Assembly: GCF_044904665.1 (NCBI RefSeq)
Contig: NZ_JADIKM010000001.1
Location: 248,001 to 312,000 of the forward strand
Direction of reading: 5' to 3'
DNA from: Dyella_A ginsengisoli
Lineage (GTDB): Bacteria; Pseudomonadota; Gammaproteobacteria; Xanthomonadales; Rhodanobacteraceae
Length of the DNA: 64,000 bases
Both the position numbers and the translations under genes were made by a program. The notes under the pieces are model-generated. The model was not told the origin of the DNA. It worked only from the letters and a program-made list of their open reading frames with translations, and ran no database searches. This document shows, one piece after another, positions 7,795 through 15,971 of this stretch; position 1 is the first letter of the stretch, and each line of letters begins with the position of its first letter.

Positions 7795-10077
7795 ATGAGT
7801 ACGACCCGAAAACTCTGGCTGGGGCTGGCGGTGCTGCTGCTGGCCTCCTTCTCGGTGCTGCTGTGGGTGGGCAAGGAGGTGCACCAGCAGGCACCGCCGC
7901 TGCCCGACGCGGTGGTCGCCACCGGCGGCGCCACGCTGTACACGCGAGCCGACATCGAGCGCGGCCGCGAGGTATGGCAGAGCATCGGCGGCCAGCAGCT
8001 CGGCTCGATCTGGGGTCACGGTGCGCTGGTCGCGCCGGACTGGAGCGCCGACTGGCTGCACCGCGAGGCCAGCGCCATGCTGGAGCTGCTGGCACGCGAC
8101 GAAGGCGCGCCGTCGTTCGCCGCGCTCGATGTCGAGCGGCAGGCCGCGCTGAAGGCGCGGGTGCAGGCCGAGGAGCGTCGCAACACCTGGAATGCGACCA
8201 CCGGCAGCATCACCGTGTCGCCGCTGCGGGCGCAGGCGATGGAGGTGGTGGCGCGTCATTACGACAGCCTCTTCAGCAACGACCCGGCCACCCACGCGCT
8301 GCGCGTGACCTATGCCATGCGCGAGAACACCATCGCGGAGATGGAACACCGCCGCGCGGTCACCGCGTTCTTCTGGTGGACCAGCTGGGCCGCCGCTGCC
8401 GAGCGTCCCGGGCACAGCGTGAGCTACACGCAGAACTGGCCGTACGACCCGCTGGTCGGCAACCGGCCCAGCGGCACCGCATTCCTCTGGTCGGTGTTCA
8501 GCGTGCTGTTCCTGATCCTCGGCATCGGCCTGCTCGGCTGGTACCACGCCGTGCAGAGCCACAAGGAGGCGCCGGCCGTGGTGCCGGCGCGCGACCCGCT
8601 GGCCGACTTCAAGCCCACGCCCTCGATGAAGGCGACGGCGAAGTATTTCTGGACGGTGATGGGCCTGTTCCTGGTGCAGATCCTGCTCGGCGCCACCACC
8701 GCGCATTTCCAGGTGGAAGGCCAGCAAGCCTACGGTTTCGCGCTGGCCAACGTGCTGCCCTACAGCATCACTCGCACCTGGCATACCGAGCTGGCGGTGC
8801 TGTGGATCGCCACCGCGTGGCTGGCCACCGGCCTGTACATGGCGCCGCTGATCGGCGGCAGGGAGCCGAAGTTCCAGCGGCTGGGGGTGAACTTCCTGTG
8901 GGTGTGCCTGCTGGTGATCGTGGTCGGTTCGTTCGCCGGCCAGTGGTTCGCGGTGATGGACAAGATGGGCCTGAAGTACAACTTCTGGTTCGGCCACCAG
9001 GGTTGGGAATACACCGACCTGGGCCGCTTCTGGCAGATCTTCCTGTTCATCGGGCTGATGCTGTGGCTGTTCCTGGTCGGTCGCGCGCTGATGCCGGCGA
9101 TCAGGCGTCGCGACGAGACCTCGCACATCGTGGGCCTGCTGTTCCTGTCCACCATTGCCATCGGCCTGCTCTATGGCGCGGGGCTGATGTGGGGCGAGCA
9201 CACCCACATCGCGATGGTCGAGTACTGGCGTTGGTGGGTGGTGCATTTGTGGGTGGAAGGCTTCTTCGAAGTGTTCGCCACCGCCGTCATCGCCTACCTG
9301 TTCGTCAAGCTCGGCCTGCTGCGCGCGGCCAGCGCCTCCACCAGCGTGCTGTTCGCCACCATCGTGTTCATGGCCGGCGGCGTGCTGGGCACGCTGCACC
9401 ACCTGTACTTCACCGGCACCACCACGGCGGTGATCGCGCTGGGCGCCAGCTTCTCGGCGCTGGAAGTGGTGCCGCTGGCGCTGATCGGGCTGGAGGCCTA
9501 CGACAACTGGCGCAAACAGCACGCCGCACCGTGGATGGCGCGCTACCGCTGGCCGATCATGTTCTTCGTGGCGGTGAGCTTCTGGAACCTGGTCGGTGCG
9601 GGCCTGTTCGGCTTCCTGGTCAATACGCCGATCGCGCTGTACTACATGCAGGGCCTCAACCTCACCCCGCTGCACGGCCACACCGCGCTGATGGGCGTGT
9701 ACGGCATGCTCGGCATGGGGTTGATGCTGTTCTGCCTGCGCGGCATCAAGCCGGCGGCCGAGTGGCGCGAGGGCTGGCTGAAGGGGGCGTTCTGGACGCT
9801 CAACCTCGGCCTGTCGCTGATGGCACTGCTGACCCTGCTGCCGCTCGGCGTGCTGCAGCTCAGCGCCGCGCTGGACCACGGCTACTGGTTCGCCCGTTCC
9901 GAGCACCTCATGGACCGGCCGCTGGTGCACCTGCTGGTGTGGATGCGCGTGCCCGGCGACACGCTGTTCTCGGTGGGCGCCCTGCTGATGTCGGCCTTCG
10001 TCGCCTCGCTGTGGCTGGTGCGCCAGCGCCACCCTCAGGCCGCGGCGCTGCCGCAGGCGGTGCGGGAAGGTGCCTGA
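7795..10077 (+). CDS. norB: Quinol-dependent nitric oxide reductase (qNor)
   Basis: This 760-aa single-subunit reductase turns 2 NO into N2O at the inner membrane, using quinol. The N-terminal part (after one membrane helix) carries the fused NorC-like domain without a haem c motif, as in qNor (for example the ERGREVWQSIGGQQLGSIWGHG region around 60-80, quoted in part). The catalytic NorB part has about 12 further helices, with metal-site histidines in GEHTHIAMVEYWRWW (about 467) and GTLHHLYFTG. It has its own FNR-type promoter and a terminator hairpin right after its stop. Confidence 0.96.
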   Translation: MSTTRKLWLGLAVLLLASFSVLLWVGKEVHQQAPPLPDAVVATGGATLYTRADIERGREVWQSIGGQQLGSIWGHGALVAPDWSADWLHREASAMLELLARDEGAPSFAALDVERQAALKARVQAEERRNTWNATTGSITVSPLRAQAMEVVARHYDSLFSNDPATHALRVTYAMRENTIAEMEHRRAVTAFFWWTSWAAAAERPGHSVSYTQNWPYDPLVGNRPSGTAFLWSVFSVLFLILGIGLLGWYHAVQSHKEAPAVVPARDPLADFKPTPSMKATAKYFWTVMGLFLVQILLGATTAHFQVEGQQAYGFALANVLPYSITRTWHTELAVLWIATAWLATGLYMAPLIGGREPKFQRLGVNFLWVCLLVIVVGSFAGQWFAVMDKMGLKYNFWFGHQGWEYTDLGRFWQIFLFIGLMLWLFLVGRALMPAIRRRDETSHIVGLLFLSTIAIGLLYGAGLMWGEHTHIAMVEYWRWWVVHLWVEGFFEVFATAVIAYLFVKLGLLRAASASTSVLFATIVFMAGGVLGTLHHLYFTGTTTAVIALGASFSALEVVPLALIGLEAYDNWRKQHAAPWMARYRWPIMFFVAVSFWNLVGAGLFGFLVNTPIALYYMQGLNLTPLHGHTALMGVYGMLGMGLMLFCLRGIKPAAEWREGWLKGAFWTLNLGLSLMALLTLLPLGVLQLSAALDHGYWFARSEHLMDRPLVHLLVWMRVPGDTLFSVGALLMSAFVASLWLVRQRHPQAAALPQAVREGA

Positions 10078-10085
10078 TCTTCCCC

Positions 10086-10120
10086 GGGGCGCGCCATGCG
10101 GCGCGCCCCGAATCTTTCTC
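10086..10120 (+). terminator. Terminator-like hairpin after norB
   Basis: A perfect 10-bp stem GGGGCGCGCC / GGCGCGCCCC with an ATGC loop (10086-10109) lies 9 bp after the norB stop. It is followed by a moderately T-rich stretch (TCTTTCTCTC). This supports transcription ending after norB, although the T tract is interrupted. Confidence 0.6.
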
Positions 10121-10122
10121 TC

Positions 10123-10199
10123 GTAGGAGCGCACCCTGCGCGCGACCGCCTTCCGCCTGCATGCACACTCGAGCGGTCGCGCACAGGGTGCGCTCCTAC
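10123..10199. repeat. REP-like inverted repeat pair
   Basis: Two 26-bp arms, 10123-10148 and 10174-10199, are inverted copies that differ at one base and are separated by a 25-bp spacer. Both begin at their outer end with GTAGGAGCGCACCCTG, a form typical of REP/BIME-type extragenic palindromes common in Pseudomonas and xanthomonads. The pair sits between the norB terminator and the next gene. Folded, it makes a long stable hairpin. Confidence 0.8.
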
Positions 10200-10216
10200 A
10201 CAGACGCGGTTCTCCG

Positions 10217-10621
10217 ATGTTCGAGTTCTACCCCCAGATCAAGGCCGTGCACATTGCCTGCGTGATCCTCAGCGGGCTGCTGTTCGCGCTGCGCGGCACG
10301 CTGGTGCAGGCCGGCCGCGGTGGCGCCGCGCACTGGGCGCCGCTGCGCTACCTGAGCTACACGGTGGATACCGCGCTGCTCACCGCCGCCCTGATGCTGC
10401 TGACCATCCTGCCCGGCGCCTACTTCGCCAACGGCTGGCTGACGGCGAAGCTGGTGGGCGTGGTGCTCTACGTGATCTGCGGCAGCCTGGCGCTGAAGCG
10501 GGCGCGCAGCGCAGGCATGCGCCGCGGCTTCCTCGTCGCGGCGCTGCTGCTCTACGGCGGCATCGTCGGCATCGCCTGGGAGCACCACCCGCTGGGCTGG
10601 CTGCATGGGTGGATGCAATGA
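10217..10621 (+). CDS. SirB family membrane protein
   Basis: This 134-aa protein has four predicted membrane helices and the family features YPQIKAVHIACVILSG near the start, a central DTALLTAALML helix and a GWLTAKLVGVVLYV segment. These match the SirB (SirB2) family of small inner-membrane proteins, whose biochemical role is not settled. It starts 18 bp after the REP-like pair, and no FNR box is visible directly in front of it. Confidence 0.85.
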   Translation: MFEFYPQIKAVHIACVILSGLLFALRGTLVQAGRGGAAHWAPLRYLSYTVDTALLTAALMLLTILPGAYFANGWLTAKLVGVVLYVICGSLALKRARSAGMRRGFLVAALLLYGGIVGIAWEHHPLGWLHGWMQ

Positions 10622-10667
10622 GCGCGGCCGCACGCTGACGGGCGCCGGTTCCACTGCCGTCGAGCGC

Positions 10668-10970
10668 TCATCTAGCCGATGGCGGCAGCTCCGCGGCCGG
10701 CCCGGCGAGCAGTTCGCGAACGCGGGTCTGCAGCGCCTCCCAGGCGGCGTCCCAGCGCCCCGCGTGCGGCTTGGCGAGGGCGAAACGCTGCAGCTCGCTG
10801 CGTATGTCGAGCAGCCGTGCACGCAGGACATCGGCCTCGGTGCACACCTGCTCGAAATCCGCCAGTCCGACCAGCAGCACCTTGCGGTCGCGACACACGC
10901 CGATGCAGGTCTGCGGCGCCTCCACGCGGCCGCAGCCGATGCATTGCCAGGCTTCGATGGTGTCGATCAT
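10668..10970 (-). CDS. Small cysteine-motif protein, FNR-controlled, function unknown
   Basis: This 100-aa protein has a cysteine knuckle near its start: C10-x2-C13 (CIGC), then C22-x3-C26 and C43, followed by a helical region. The arrangement could hold zinc or an Fe-S centre, but no known family is claimed. The gene stands alone on the minus strand and has a perfectly palindromic FNR-type box 64 bp upstream of its ATG, in the same geometry as nirK and nnrS. This promoter is the best evidence that the gene is real and belongs to the denitrification response. Confidence 0.75.
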   Translation of the reverse strand: MIDTIEAWQCIGCGRVEAPQTCIGVCRDRKVLLVGLADFEQVCTEADVLRARLLDIRSELQRFALAKPHAGRWDAAWEALQTRVRELLAGPAAELPPSAR

Positions 10971-10999
10971 GTCGCCGCTCCGCTCGAACGATGGCGGCC

Positions 11000-11041
11000 A
11001 TGCTGCGCGGTCGCGCGGGGTGTCGGACTGATCCGGATCAG
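11000..11041 (-). promoter_or_regulatory. FNR box and class II promoter of the small cysteine protein
   Basis: The box CTGATCCGGATCAG (11028-11041) is a perfect 14-bp palindrome with TGA-N6-TCA half-sites. Reading the minus strand, CAGCAT (11005-11000) follows after exactly 22 bp as a -10 candidate. The predicted transcript would have a leader of about 23 nt before the ATG at 10970. No gene starts on the plus side, so the symmetry probably does not reflect a divergent promoter. Confidence 0.8.
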
Positions 11042-11093
11042 CCGCGCGCCGCGGCGCGGCAGACGGGTTGTCGCAGGGGGCGTGTCGGGGCGC

Positions 11094-11558
11094 TCAGTGC
11101 GCCGGCGGCGTCGCCCAGCCCGGATCGGCGAAGTAGCGCGGGTAGTCGGCCACCGCGTCGCGCATCGCCTGTACCTGCGCCATGTCGGCAGGGTTGGCCT
11201 TGAGCTTGTCGGCGGCGGCGAGCAGCGGTACCAGCATGCGATGCAGCACGGCGTCGCGCTCTTCCGGCAGCTTGCACTTGGCGAAGATGTCGGCGGCGGC
11301 CTGCTCGATCAGGCCGACGCGGTCCAGTGCCATCGTCGCGTCCATGTGGCCCATCTCGTAGTGGCGCAGTTCCTCCAGCGCGACGTGGATGCGGCCCATG
11401 CCGTCGTGCAGCGCGTCGTCGGCGGGCCAGCGCGCGGCCGGTGCGGGTGCCGGTGCCGTGTCGCTGTGCGCGGCATGGTGCGTGTGCTGCGCGAAGCTCA
11501 CACCGGATAGCGGCAGCGCGAGCATGCCGAGAAGAAAGACACGAGACGCGATGTTCAT
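11094..11558 (-). CDS. Small His-rich periplasmic protein, last gene of the nirK operon
   Basis: This 154-aa protein has a signal peptide (cleavage likely after SGVSFA, about residue 23) and then a histidine-rich start (QHTHHAAHSD). A helical domain with HYEMGHMDATMALDR follows and a single Cys in AKCKLPEER. His/Met-rich segments like this often bind copper. It follows the SCO gene with an ATGA overlap in the nirK operon, so a part in copper supply to NirK is a fair inference. Similar proteins near denitrification genes have been called DnrO, but I cannot confirm that name here. Confidence 0.7.
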   Translation of the reverse strand: MNIASRVFLLGMLALPLSGVSFAQHTHHAAHSDTAPAPAPAARWPADDALHDGMGRIHVALEELRHYEMGHMDATMALDRVGLIEQAAADIFAKCKLPEERDAVLHRMLVPLLAAADKLKANPADMAQVQAMRDAVADYPRYFADPGWATPPAH

Positions 11559-12133
11559 GGTTGCGCTCCGGCGAGCTGGCGCACAGCGGCGACGAACGCC
11601 GGATCGGTGCGTCCGATGATCGTGCTGCGCGCCACGATGCGGCCGTCCGCGTCGAGCAGCAGCAGCACGCTGGAGTGGTTGAAGTCGCCGTCCGGCAGCG
11701 GGCGGTACTGCACGCCGAGCAGGGCGGCGAGCGAGCGTGTGTCTGCCGGCGTGGCGTGCGCCAGGGTCCACCAGCGCAGGTCGAGCCGGTGCGCGGCGGC
11801 GTAGCGGCGCAGCGCATCGGTGTTGTCGCGGGCCGGGTCGAAACTCACTGCCAGCAGGCCCAGTGCGGCCGGTTCGCCGGCAGCGCGGCGTGTGGCCTTC
11901 ATGGTGTCGATGATCATCGGGCAGACCATCGTGCACGAGGCGTAGAACATGCTCACGATCTGCGGCGTGCCGCGGCGCGCGGCCCACGGCGCGGTGTGGC
12001 CGTCCTGGTCGGTGAGGGTGGCGGCGAGCTGGTAGACCGAGTCGCCGGGCAGCGGTGCCGGGGCAGTCGCCGGCGCGGCGAAGGCCGGGCCGGTGAGCAG
12101 GACGCTCATCAGGAAGGCGGTGAAATGTTTCAT
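11555..12133 (-). CDS. SCO1/SenC family copper chaperone
   Basis: This 192-aa periplasmic thioredoxin-fold protein has a signal peptide (cleavage near AFA, about residue 19). It has the SCO copper/redox motif CTMVCP (about 66-71) and a distal histidine in DFNHSS (about 152). SCO proteins deliver copper to CuA sites or other copper enzymes. Here it lies between nirV and the His-rich protein, downstream of nirK, with ATGA overlaps on both sides. The likely client is therefore the copper nitrite reductase; this is inferred from context. Confidence 0.92.
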   Translation of the reverse strand: MKHFTAFLMSVLLTGPAFAAPATAPAPLPGDSVYQLAATLTDQDGHTAPWAARRGTPQIVSMFYASCTMVCPMIIDTMKATRRAAGEPAALGLLAVSFDPARDNTDALRRYAAAHRLDLRWWTLAHATPADTRSLAALLGVQYRPLPDGDFNHSSVLLLLDADGRIVARSTIIGRTDPAFVAAVRQLAGAQP

Positions 12134-13017
12134 GGCGAGCTCGCTTGCGGGGATGGGGACAAGGCATGGGGGACATCGCGGTCCCTCGATCGCGCAGCAC
12201 CCAACTCAGTACGAACGGTGATGGGTGACGCAGCGATCGACGGGCTCGTCAGCGGCCTTGCGCAGCGAAAGCCGAGGTTGGGCGTGGTGTCGACCGCCTT
12301 CAGCGCGGACAGCATCGCCACCCGCATCAGCGTGGCGTAGTTCTCCTTCTGCTGCAGGCTGATCGCGCCGGCACCGCAGAACTTCAGCTTGTCGGCGCCG
12401 TCCTGATCGCGGCTGTCGCTGCCCACCAGCAGGGCGTTGAAGTCGTCCACCCATTCCCACACCAAGCCGTTGAGATCGCGCACGCCGTGCAGGTCGGCCG
12501 CGCCACCGATGGTCGGCAGTGCGTGCGAGGACGGGCGGCTGTACCAGTCCAGCACGCGCTCGCGCCAGGCCGGATCGGTGCGCGCATCGGCGCGGGTGAC
12601 GTCGGCGGCGGCGGCCATCTCCCACTCGTACCAGCTCGGCAGCCGCGCGTGTTCGCTCTCGCAGTAGGCCTGTGCGGCGAACCAGCTCACCCGGGTGACC
12701 GGCTGCATAGGCAGCGCGTCGGCGCCCAGCGCATCGGGCGTGGCCCAGTGCGAGAGATAGCGGCCGTCGGCAAAGATCGGTGCCACGCGGTCGCGCCGCC
12801 ACTGCGGATGCTTGGTGACGAAGGCGAGGAACTCGGCGTTGCTCACCGGCTCGCTGCGCAGCGCGAACGGCGCCACCTGCGCCGGGGCGTCCTTGCCGTC
12901 GGCCGGCACCACGCTGGCGAACCGGCCGCCGGGCAGCGGCCGGTAGTCGGCCGCCGCTGCCGCGGCGGGCGTCGCGGCCAGCACGGCGAGCGCCAGCAGC
13001 AGGGGGCCTGCACGCAT
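12130..13017 (-). CDS. nirV: NirV, formylglycine-generating-enzyme-fold protein
   Basis: This 295-aa exported protein of the SUMF1/FGE fold usually accompanies nirK. It has a signal peptide ending in AAAAAA, PVSNAEFLAFV, PVTRVSWFAAQAYC, RLPSWYEWEMAAAAD, LNGLVWEWVDDFN and a terminal NLGFRCARPL. The exact role of NirV is not established; it is needed or helpful for nitrite reductase in some species. A tail of about 40 residues follows the usual end of the fold and looks low in conservation. It begins 4 bp after the nirK stop, and the ATG chosen gives the signal peptide. Confidence 0.88.
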   Translation of the reverse strand: MRAGPLLLALAVLAATPAAAAAADYRPLPGGRFASVVPADGKDAPAQVAPFALRSEPVSNAEFLAFVTKHPQWRRDRVAPIFADGRYLSHWATPDALGADALPMQPVTRVSWFAAQAYCESEHARLPSWYEWEMAAAADVTRADARTDPAWRERVLDWYSRPSSHALPTIGGAADLHGVRDLNGLVWEWVDDFNALLVGSDSRDQDGADKLKFCGAGAISLQQKENYATLMRVAMLSALKAVDTTPNLGFRCARPLTSPSIAASPITVRTELGAARSRDRDVPHALSPSPQASSP

Positions 13018-13021
13018 CGGC

Positions 13022-14548
13022 TCAATGCTCCGCGGCGGGCGCGGCGGCGGGTTGCGCACGTACCTTGGCCACCTCGTCCTTGGTGATCTGGCCACCGGGG
13101 TTGTCCCAGCTGTTGAGCACGTAGGTGAGGATGTTGGCGACCTCGTCGTCGGTGAGCTGGGTCATCGGCGGCATGACCGAGTCGTACTCGGTGCCGTTGA
13201 CGGTGACCTTGCCGTGCAGGCCGTGCAGCGGAATGCCGATCAGGTGTTCGCGCGTCTGTTTGGCGAGATAGTCCGACTTGGCTAGCGGCGGGAACACCCC
13301 GGGCAGGCCCTGGCCGTTCGCCTGGTGGCAAACCGAGCAGGTGCCGGTGAACAACTGCTTGCCGGCGCCGATCTGGTCGGCCTTGCTCAGCGTGCCGGCG
13401 GCATTCGCCTTGGCCGCCGTGCTCACCGCGTGCAGGTTCGGTTCGGCGCGATCGCCGAGGTAGACCGAGTCGACCTCCTTGCCCGAGTAGATCGCCTTGT
13501 CCTCCGGCCCGTCCACTTTGAGGATGCCCAGCGCGCCTTTGTTGAAGGCGCGGAAGATCGAGTGGTCCACCAGCACGTAGCTGCCCGGCACCTGGGTGCG
13601 GAACTCCACCATCGCCGCGCCGCCGGAGGGGATCAGCGTGGTCTGCACGTTGTGCTGCTCCACCGTGCCGCCCTCCTGCCGCACGGTGTCGAAGATCTCG
13701 CCGATCACGTGGAAGCTCGACACCAGGTTCGGTCCGCCGTTGCCGACGAACAGCCGCACCGTCTGGCCGACCTTGGCGGTGAGCGCGTTGTCGCCGGTGA
13801 GCGAGCCTTCGTGGCCGTTGAACAGTACATAGGTGGGCTTCTCGTCGATCGCCTTGTCCATGTCGAAGCCCTGGTGGCCCTTCTCGCGGTATTTGCCCAC
13901 CGTGTAGAAGTCGCCCTGCATCACGTAGTACTCGTGGTCGACCTTGGGCATGCCTTCCGGCGGCTCCACCAGGATCAGCCCGTACATGCCGTTGGCGATG
14001 TGCATGCCCACCGGCGCGGTGGCGCAGTGGTACACGTACACGCCCTGGTTGAGCGCCTTGAAGGTGAACTGCGACTCGTGCCCCGGCGCGGTGAAGCTCG
14101 ACGCCGCGCCGCCGCCCGGGCCGGTGACGCCGTGCAGGTCGATGTTGTGCGGCATCTTCGAGTCGGGCGAGTTCTTCAGGTGGAACTCCACCGTGTCGCC
14201 CTGGCGCACGCGGATGAAGCTGCCCGGCACGGTGCCGCCGAAGGTCCAGTAGGTGTAGCTGACGCCCTCGGAGATCGGCATCTCCTTCTCGATCACTTCC
14301 AGCTCCACGATCACCTTGGCCGGATAGTTGCGGTGGATCGGCGGTGGCACGTTCGGCGGACTGGTAAGCACCGCGTGGATCGGTTCGCCCCGTGGCGGGC
14401 CGAAGTCGCCCGGGTCGGTGGCCGACGCCGCCGCGGCGGTGGGCGGTGCAGCGGTTCCGGCGCTGGCCGTGGCCTCGGGTTTGCCCGAGCAGGCGGCGAT
14501 CGCCAACACGCTGGCCGCGGCCAGCAACGTGCGCAACATTCTCGACAT
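13022..14548 (-). CDS. nirK: Copper nitrite reductase NirK with fused C-terminal cytochrome c
   Basis: NirK reduces nitrite to NO, the key step of denitrification. This 508-aa form starts with a lipoprotein signal (lipobox IAAC, Cys20), so it is likely anchored in a membrane. Two cupredoxin domains carry the copper ligands: PHNIDLHG (about 132), YHCATAPVGMH (about 174) with a following Met, FHVIGE (about 279) and VDHSIF (about 328). A cytochrome c domain follows, with CSVCH (about 402-406) and axial Met in MPPM (about 460); it probably feeds electrons to the type 1 copper. It is first in the operon nirK-nirV-sco-His-rich gene, with an FNR-type promoter. Confidence 0.96.
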   Translation of the reverse strand: MSRMLRTLLAAASVLAIAACSGKPEATASAGTAAPPTAAAASATDPGDFGPPRGEPIHAVLTSPPNVPPPIHRNYPAKVIVELEVIEKEMPISEGVSYTYWTFGGTVPGSFIRVRQGDTVEFHLKNSPDSKMPHNIDLHGVTGPGGGAASSFTAPGHESQFTFKALNQGVYVYHCATAPVGMHIANGMYGLILVEPPEGMPKVDHEYYVMQGDFYTVGKYREKGHQGFDMDKAIDEKPTYVLFNGHEGSLTGDNALTAKVGQTVRLFVGNGGPNLVSSFHVIGEIFDTVRQEGGTVEQHNVQTTLIPSGGAAMVEFRTQVPGSYVLVDHSIFRAFNKGALGILKVDGPEDKAIYSGKEVDSVYLGDRAEPNLHAVSTAAKANAAGTLSKADQIGAGKQLFTGTCSVCHQANGQGLPGVFPPLAKSDYLAKQTREHLIGIPLHGLHGKVTVNGTEYDSVMPPMTQLTDDEVANILTYVLNSWDNPGGQITKDEVAKVRAQPAAAPAAEH

Positions 14549-14577
14549 GGTCCTTCCCCTTCGTGATCCGTGCGCGC

Positions 14578-14619
14578 AGCGTAGGCGGCACGTGCGGCGG
14601 GGCGACTGACCTGGATCAG
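14578..14619 (-). promoter_or_regulatory. FNR box and class II promoter of the nirK operon
   Basis: On the minus strand the box reads CTGATCCAGGTCAG (14619-14606), identical to the norB box. After exactly 22 bp comes TACGCT (14583-14578), a good -10 hexamer. The leader is about 23 nt and contains a strong GGGGAAGGA ribosome binding site ahead of the nirK ATG at 14548. Confidence 0.85.
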
Positions 14620-14661
14620 CCCGCCGCACGAACGTGCTGCCTGCGACAGCCTGCCGCCGAT

Positions 14662-15900
14662 TCAGCCCGGCTTGCCGTCCGCGCGCGGGGTCAGGTAGAT
14701 CCACGCCGAACGCAGTACCCACGGCGCGAAGGCGATCAGCCAGCCCGCCGCGGCGAGCACCAGCCAGCGGTAGCCGTCCGTCCTCGTCTCGGCGAACACA
14801 CGCAGCAGCACCACGCCCTGCAGCAGGGCGAAGCACACCCACGGCAGCGTGCCCATCTGCAGCGCGCGCCCGGAATGCCCCTGGGTCACCCGCGTCACCA
14901 TCGCCACCAGCATCGAGCCGAAGTAGCCGATGGTCAGCACGTGCAGCGGCGCCAGGCCGAGCGCCATCCGTCCACTCGCCAGCAGCCACGCGCTCTGCCA
15001 CGCGTACAGCGCGAAGGCCAGCGGCAGCCAGGCAAAAGCCAGGTGCAGCGCCAGCAGCAGGCCGGGCCGGCGCGCCTGCCACGGCCGCCACATCAGCGCG
15101 TGCGCGCCGAACAGCAGCGCCAGCGGCGCGTCGGCGAGCCAGCGCCACGCGTTGGCGCCGGCCAGCTCCAGCGTCACGTGCGCGGCCAGCAGCGTCCATG
15201 CCAGCGGCAGGCTCCAGCGCGGCCGCCACATGCGGTAGCCGGCGATCACGTTACCGCTGAAGAACGGAATCATCCGGTGGCACACGCTGAAGTACACCGG
15301 CAGCAGAAAGCCGAATACGCCGAGCTGGACCGCCAGCGTCATCGCGGCCGGCGGCGCGCCGAACAGCGCGGCCAGTCCGGCGGCCAGCCCCACCCAGCCC
15401 ATCGCCACGCCGGCCAGGCACGACCACGCGTGCGACTGCCGCGTCGTCGACGCGCGCAGCACCTGCGCCAGCGTGAACAGCGCGATCGAATACCCCATGG
15501 CGATCAGCAGCACGCCCGCGCGCAGCAGCGCGAGGCTGCCGAGCAGGCCGACATGCGCCAACAGGTAACCGCCGAACACCGCGCCGGCCACCGGCACGTA
15601 ACGCGCACGGCCCAGTGCGGGACGGTCCAGCCAGCGCGGGAACACCGTCAGCAGAAAGCCGAACATGAAGAGCGGCAGCATGCCGTACACCGCGAGCAGC
15701 GCATGCCCCCACGCTGGCGGCACCGGCGGCTGCGGCCAGTGCACCCAGCCGTAGCGCAGCGACGCCAGCTGCAGCGTCCACCACGTCATGCTGGTGAGCA
15801 CCGCGCAGGCGCCGGCGAAAAACAGCAGGCGATGCGGCGCCTGGGCGAGGATGTCCGGCAGGCGCGTCGGCCTGATCGGGGAAACGACGGCATCGCGCAT
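14662..15900 (-). CDS. nnrS: NnrS family haem-copper membrane protein
   Basis: This 412-aa, roughly 12-helix inner-membrane protein has the NnrS features PHRLLFFAGA near the start, LPLFMFGFLLTVFPRWL, the CHRMIPFFSGN signature in the middle, and PLHVLTIGYFGSMLVAMVTRVTQGHSGR late in the protein (cited in parts). NnrS binds haem and copper and protects cells against NO-derived damage; its expression usually follows NO or low oxygen. It is transcribed alone from its own FNR-type promoter and ends 43 bp before the nirK box. Confidence 0.93.
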   Translation of the reverse strand: MRDAVVSPIRPTRLPDILAQAPHRLLFFAGACAVLTSMTWWTLQLASLRYGWVHWPQPPVPPAWGHALLAVYGMLPLFMFGFLLTVFPRWLDRPALGRARYVPVAGAVFGGYLLAHVGLLGSLALLRAGVLLIAMGYSIALFTLAQVLRASTTRQSHAWSCLAGVAMGWVGLAAGLAALFGAPPAAMTLAVQLGVFGFLLPVYFSVCHRMIPFFSGNVIAGYRMWRPRWSLPLAWTLLAAHVTLELAGANAWRWLADAPLALLFGAHALMWRPWQARRPGLLLALHLAFAWLPLAFALYAWQSAWLLASGRMALGLAPLHVLTIGYFGSMLVAMVTRVTQGHSGRALQMGTLPWVCFALLQGVVLLRVFAETRTDGYRWLVLAAAGWLIAFAPWVLRSAWIYLTPRADGKPG

Positions 15901-15929
15901 GGCGTGACTCAGGTAGAGATCGAGCCGTC

Positions 15930-15971
15930 ATGCTGCGGATCGCGCTGCGCGGTCGCCCTGATCTGGGTCAG
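15930..15971 (-). promoter_or_regulatory. FNR box and class II promoter of nnrS
   Basis: On the minus strand CTGACCCAGATCAG (15971-15958) has TGA-N6-TCA half-sites, and CAGCAT (15935-15930) follows after exactly 22 bp. The spacing from box centre to ATG (64.5 bp) is the same as for nirK and the small cysteine protein, and the -10 hexamer is identical to the one in front of the latter. Confidence 0.8.

Noticed and set aside
11028..11041. Divergent FNR-controlled promoter at the palindromic box
   Set aside because: On the plus side no gene starts; the next genes belong to the minus-strand nirK operon and end there.
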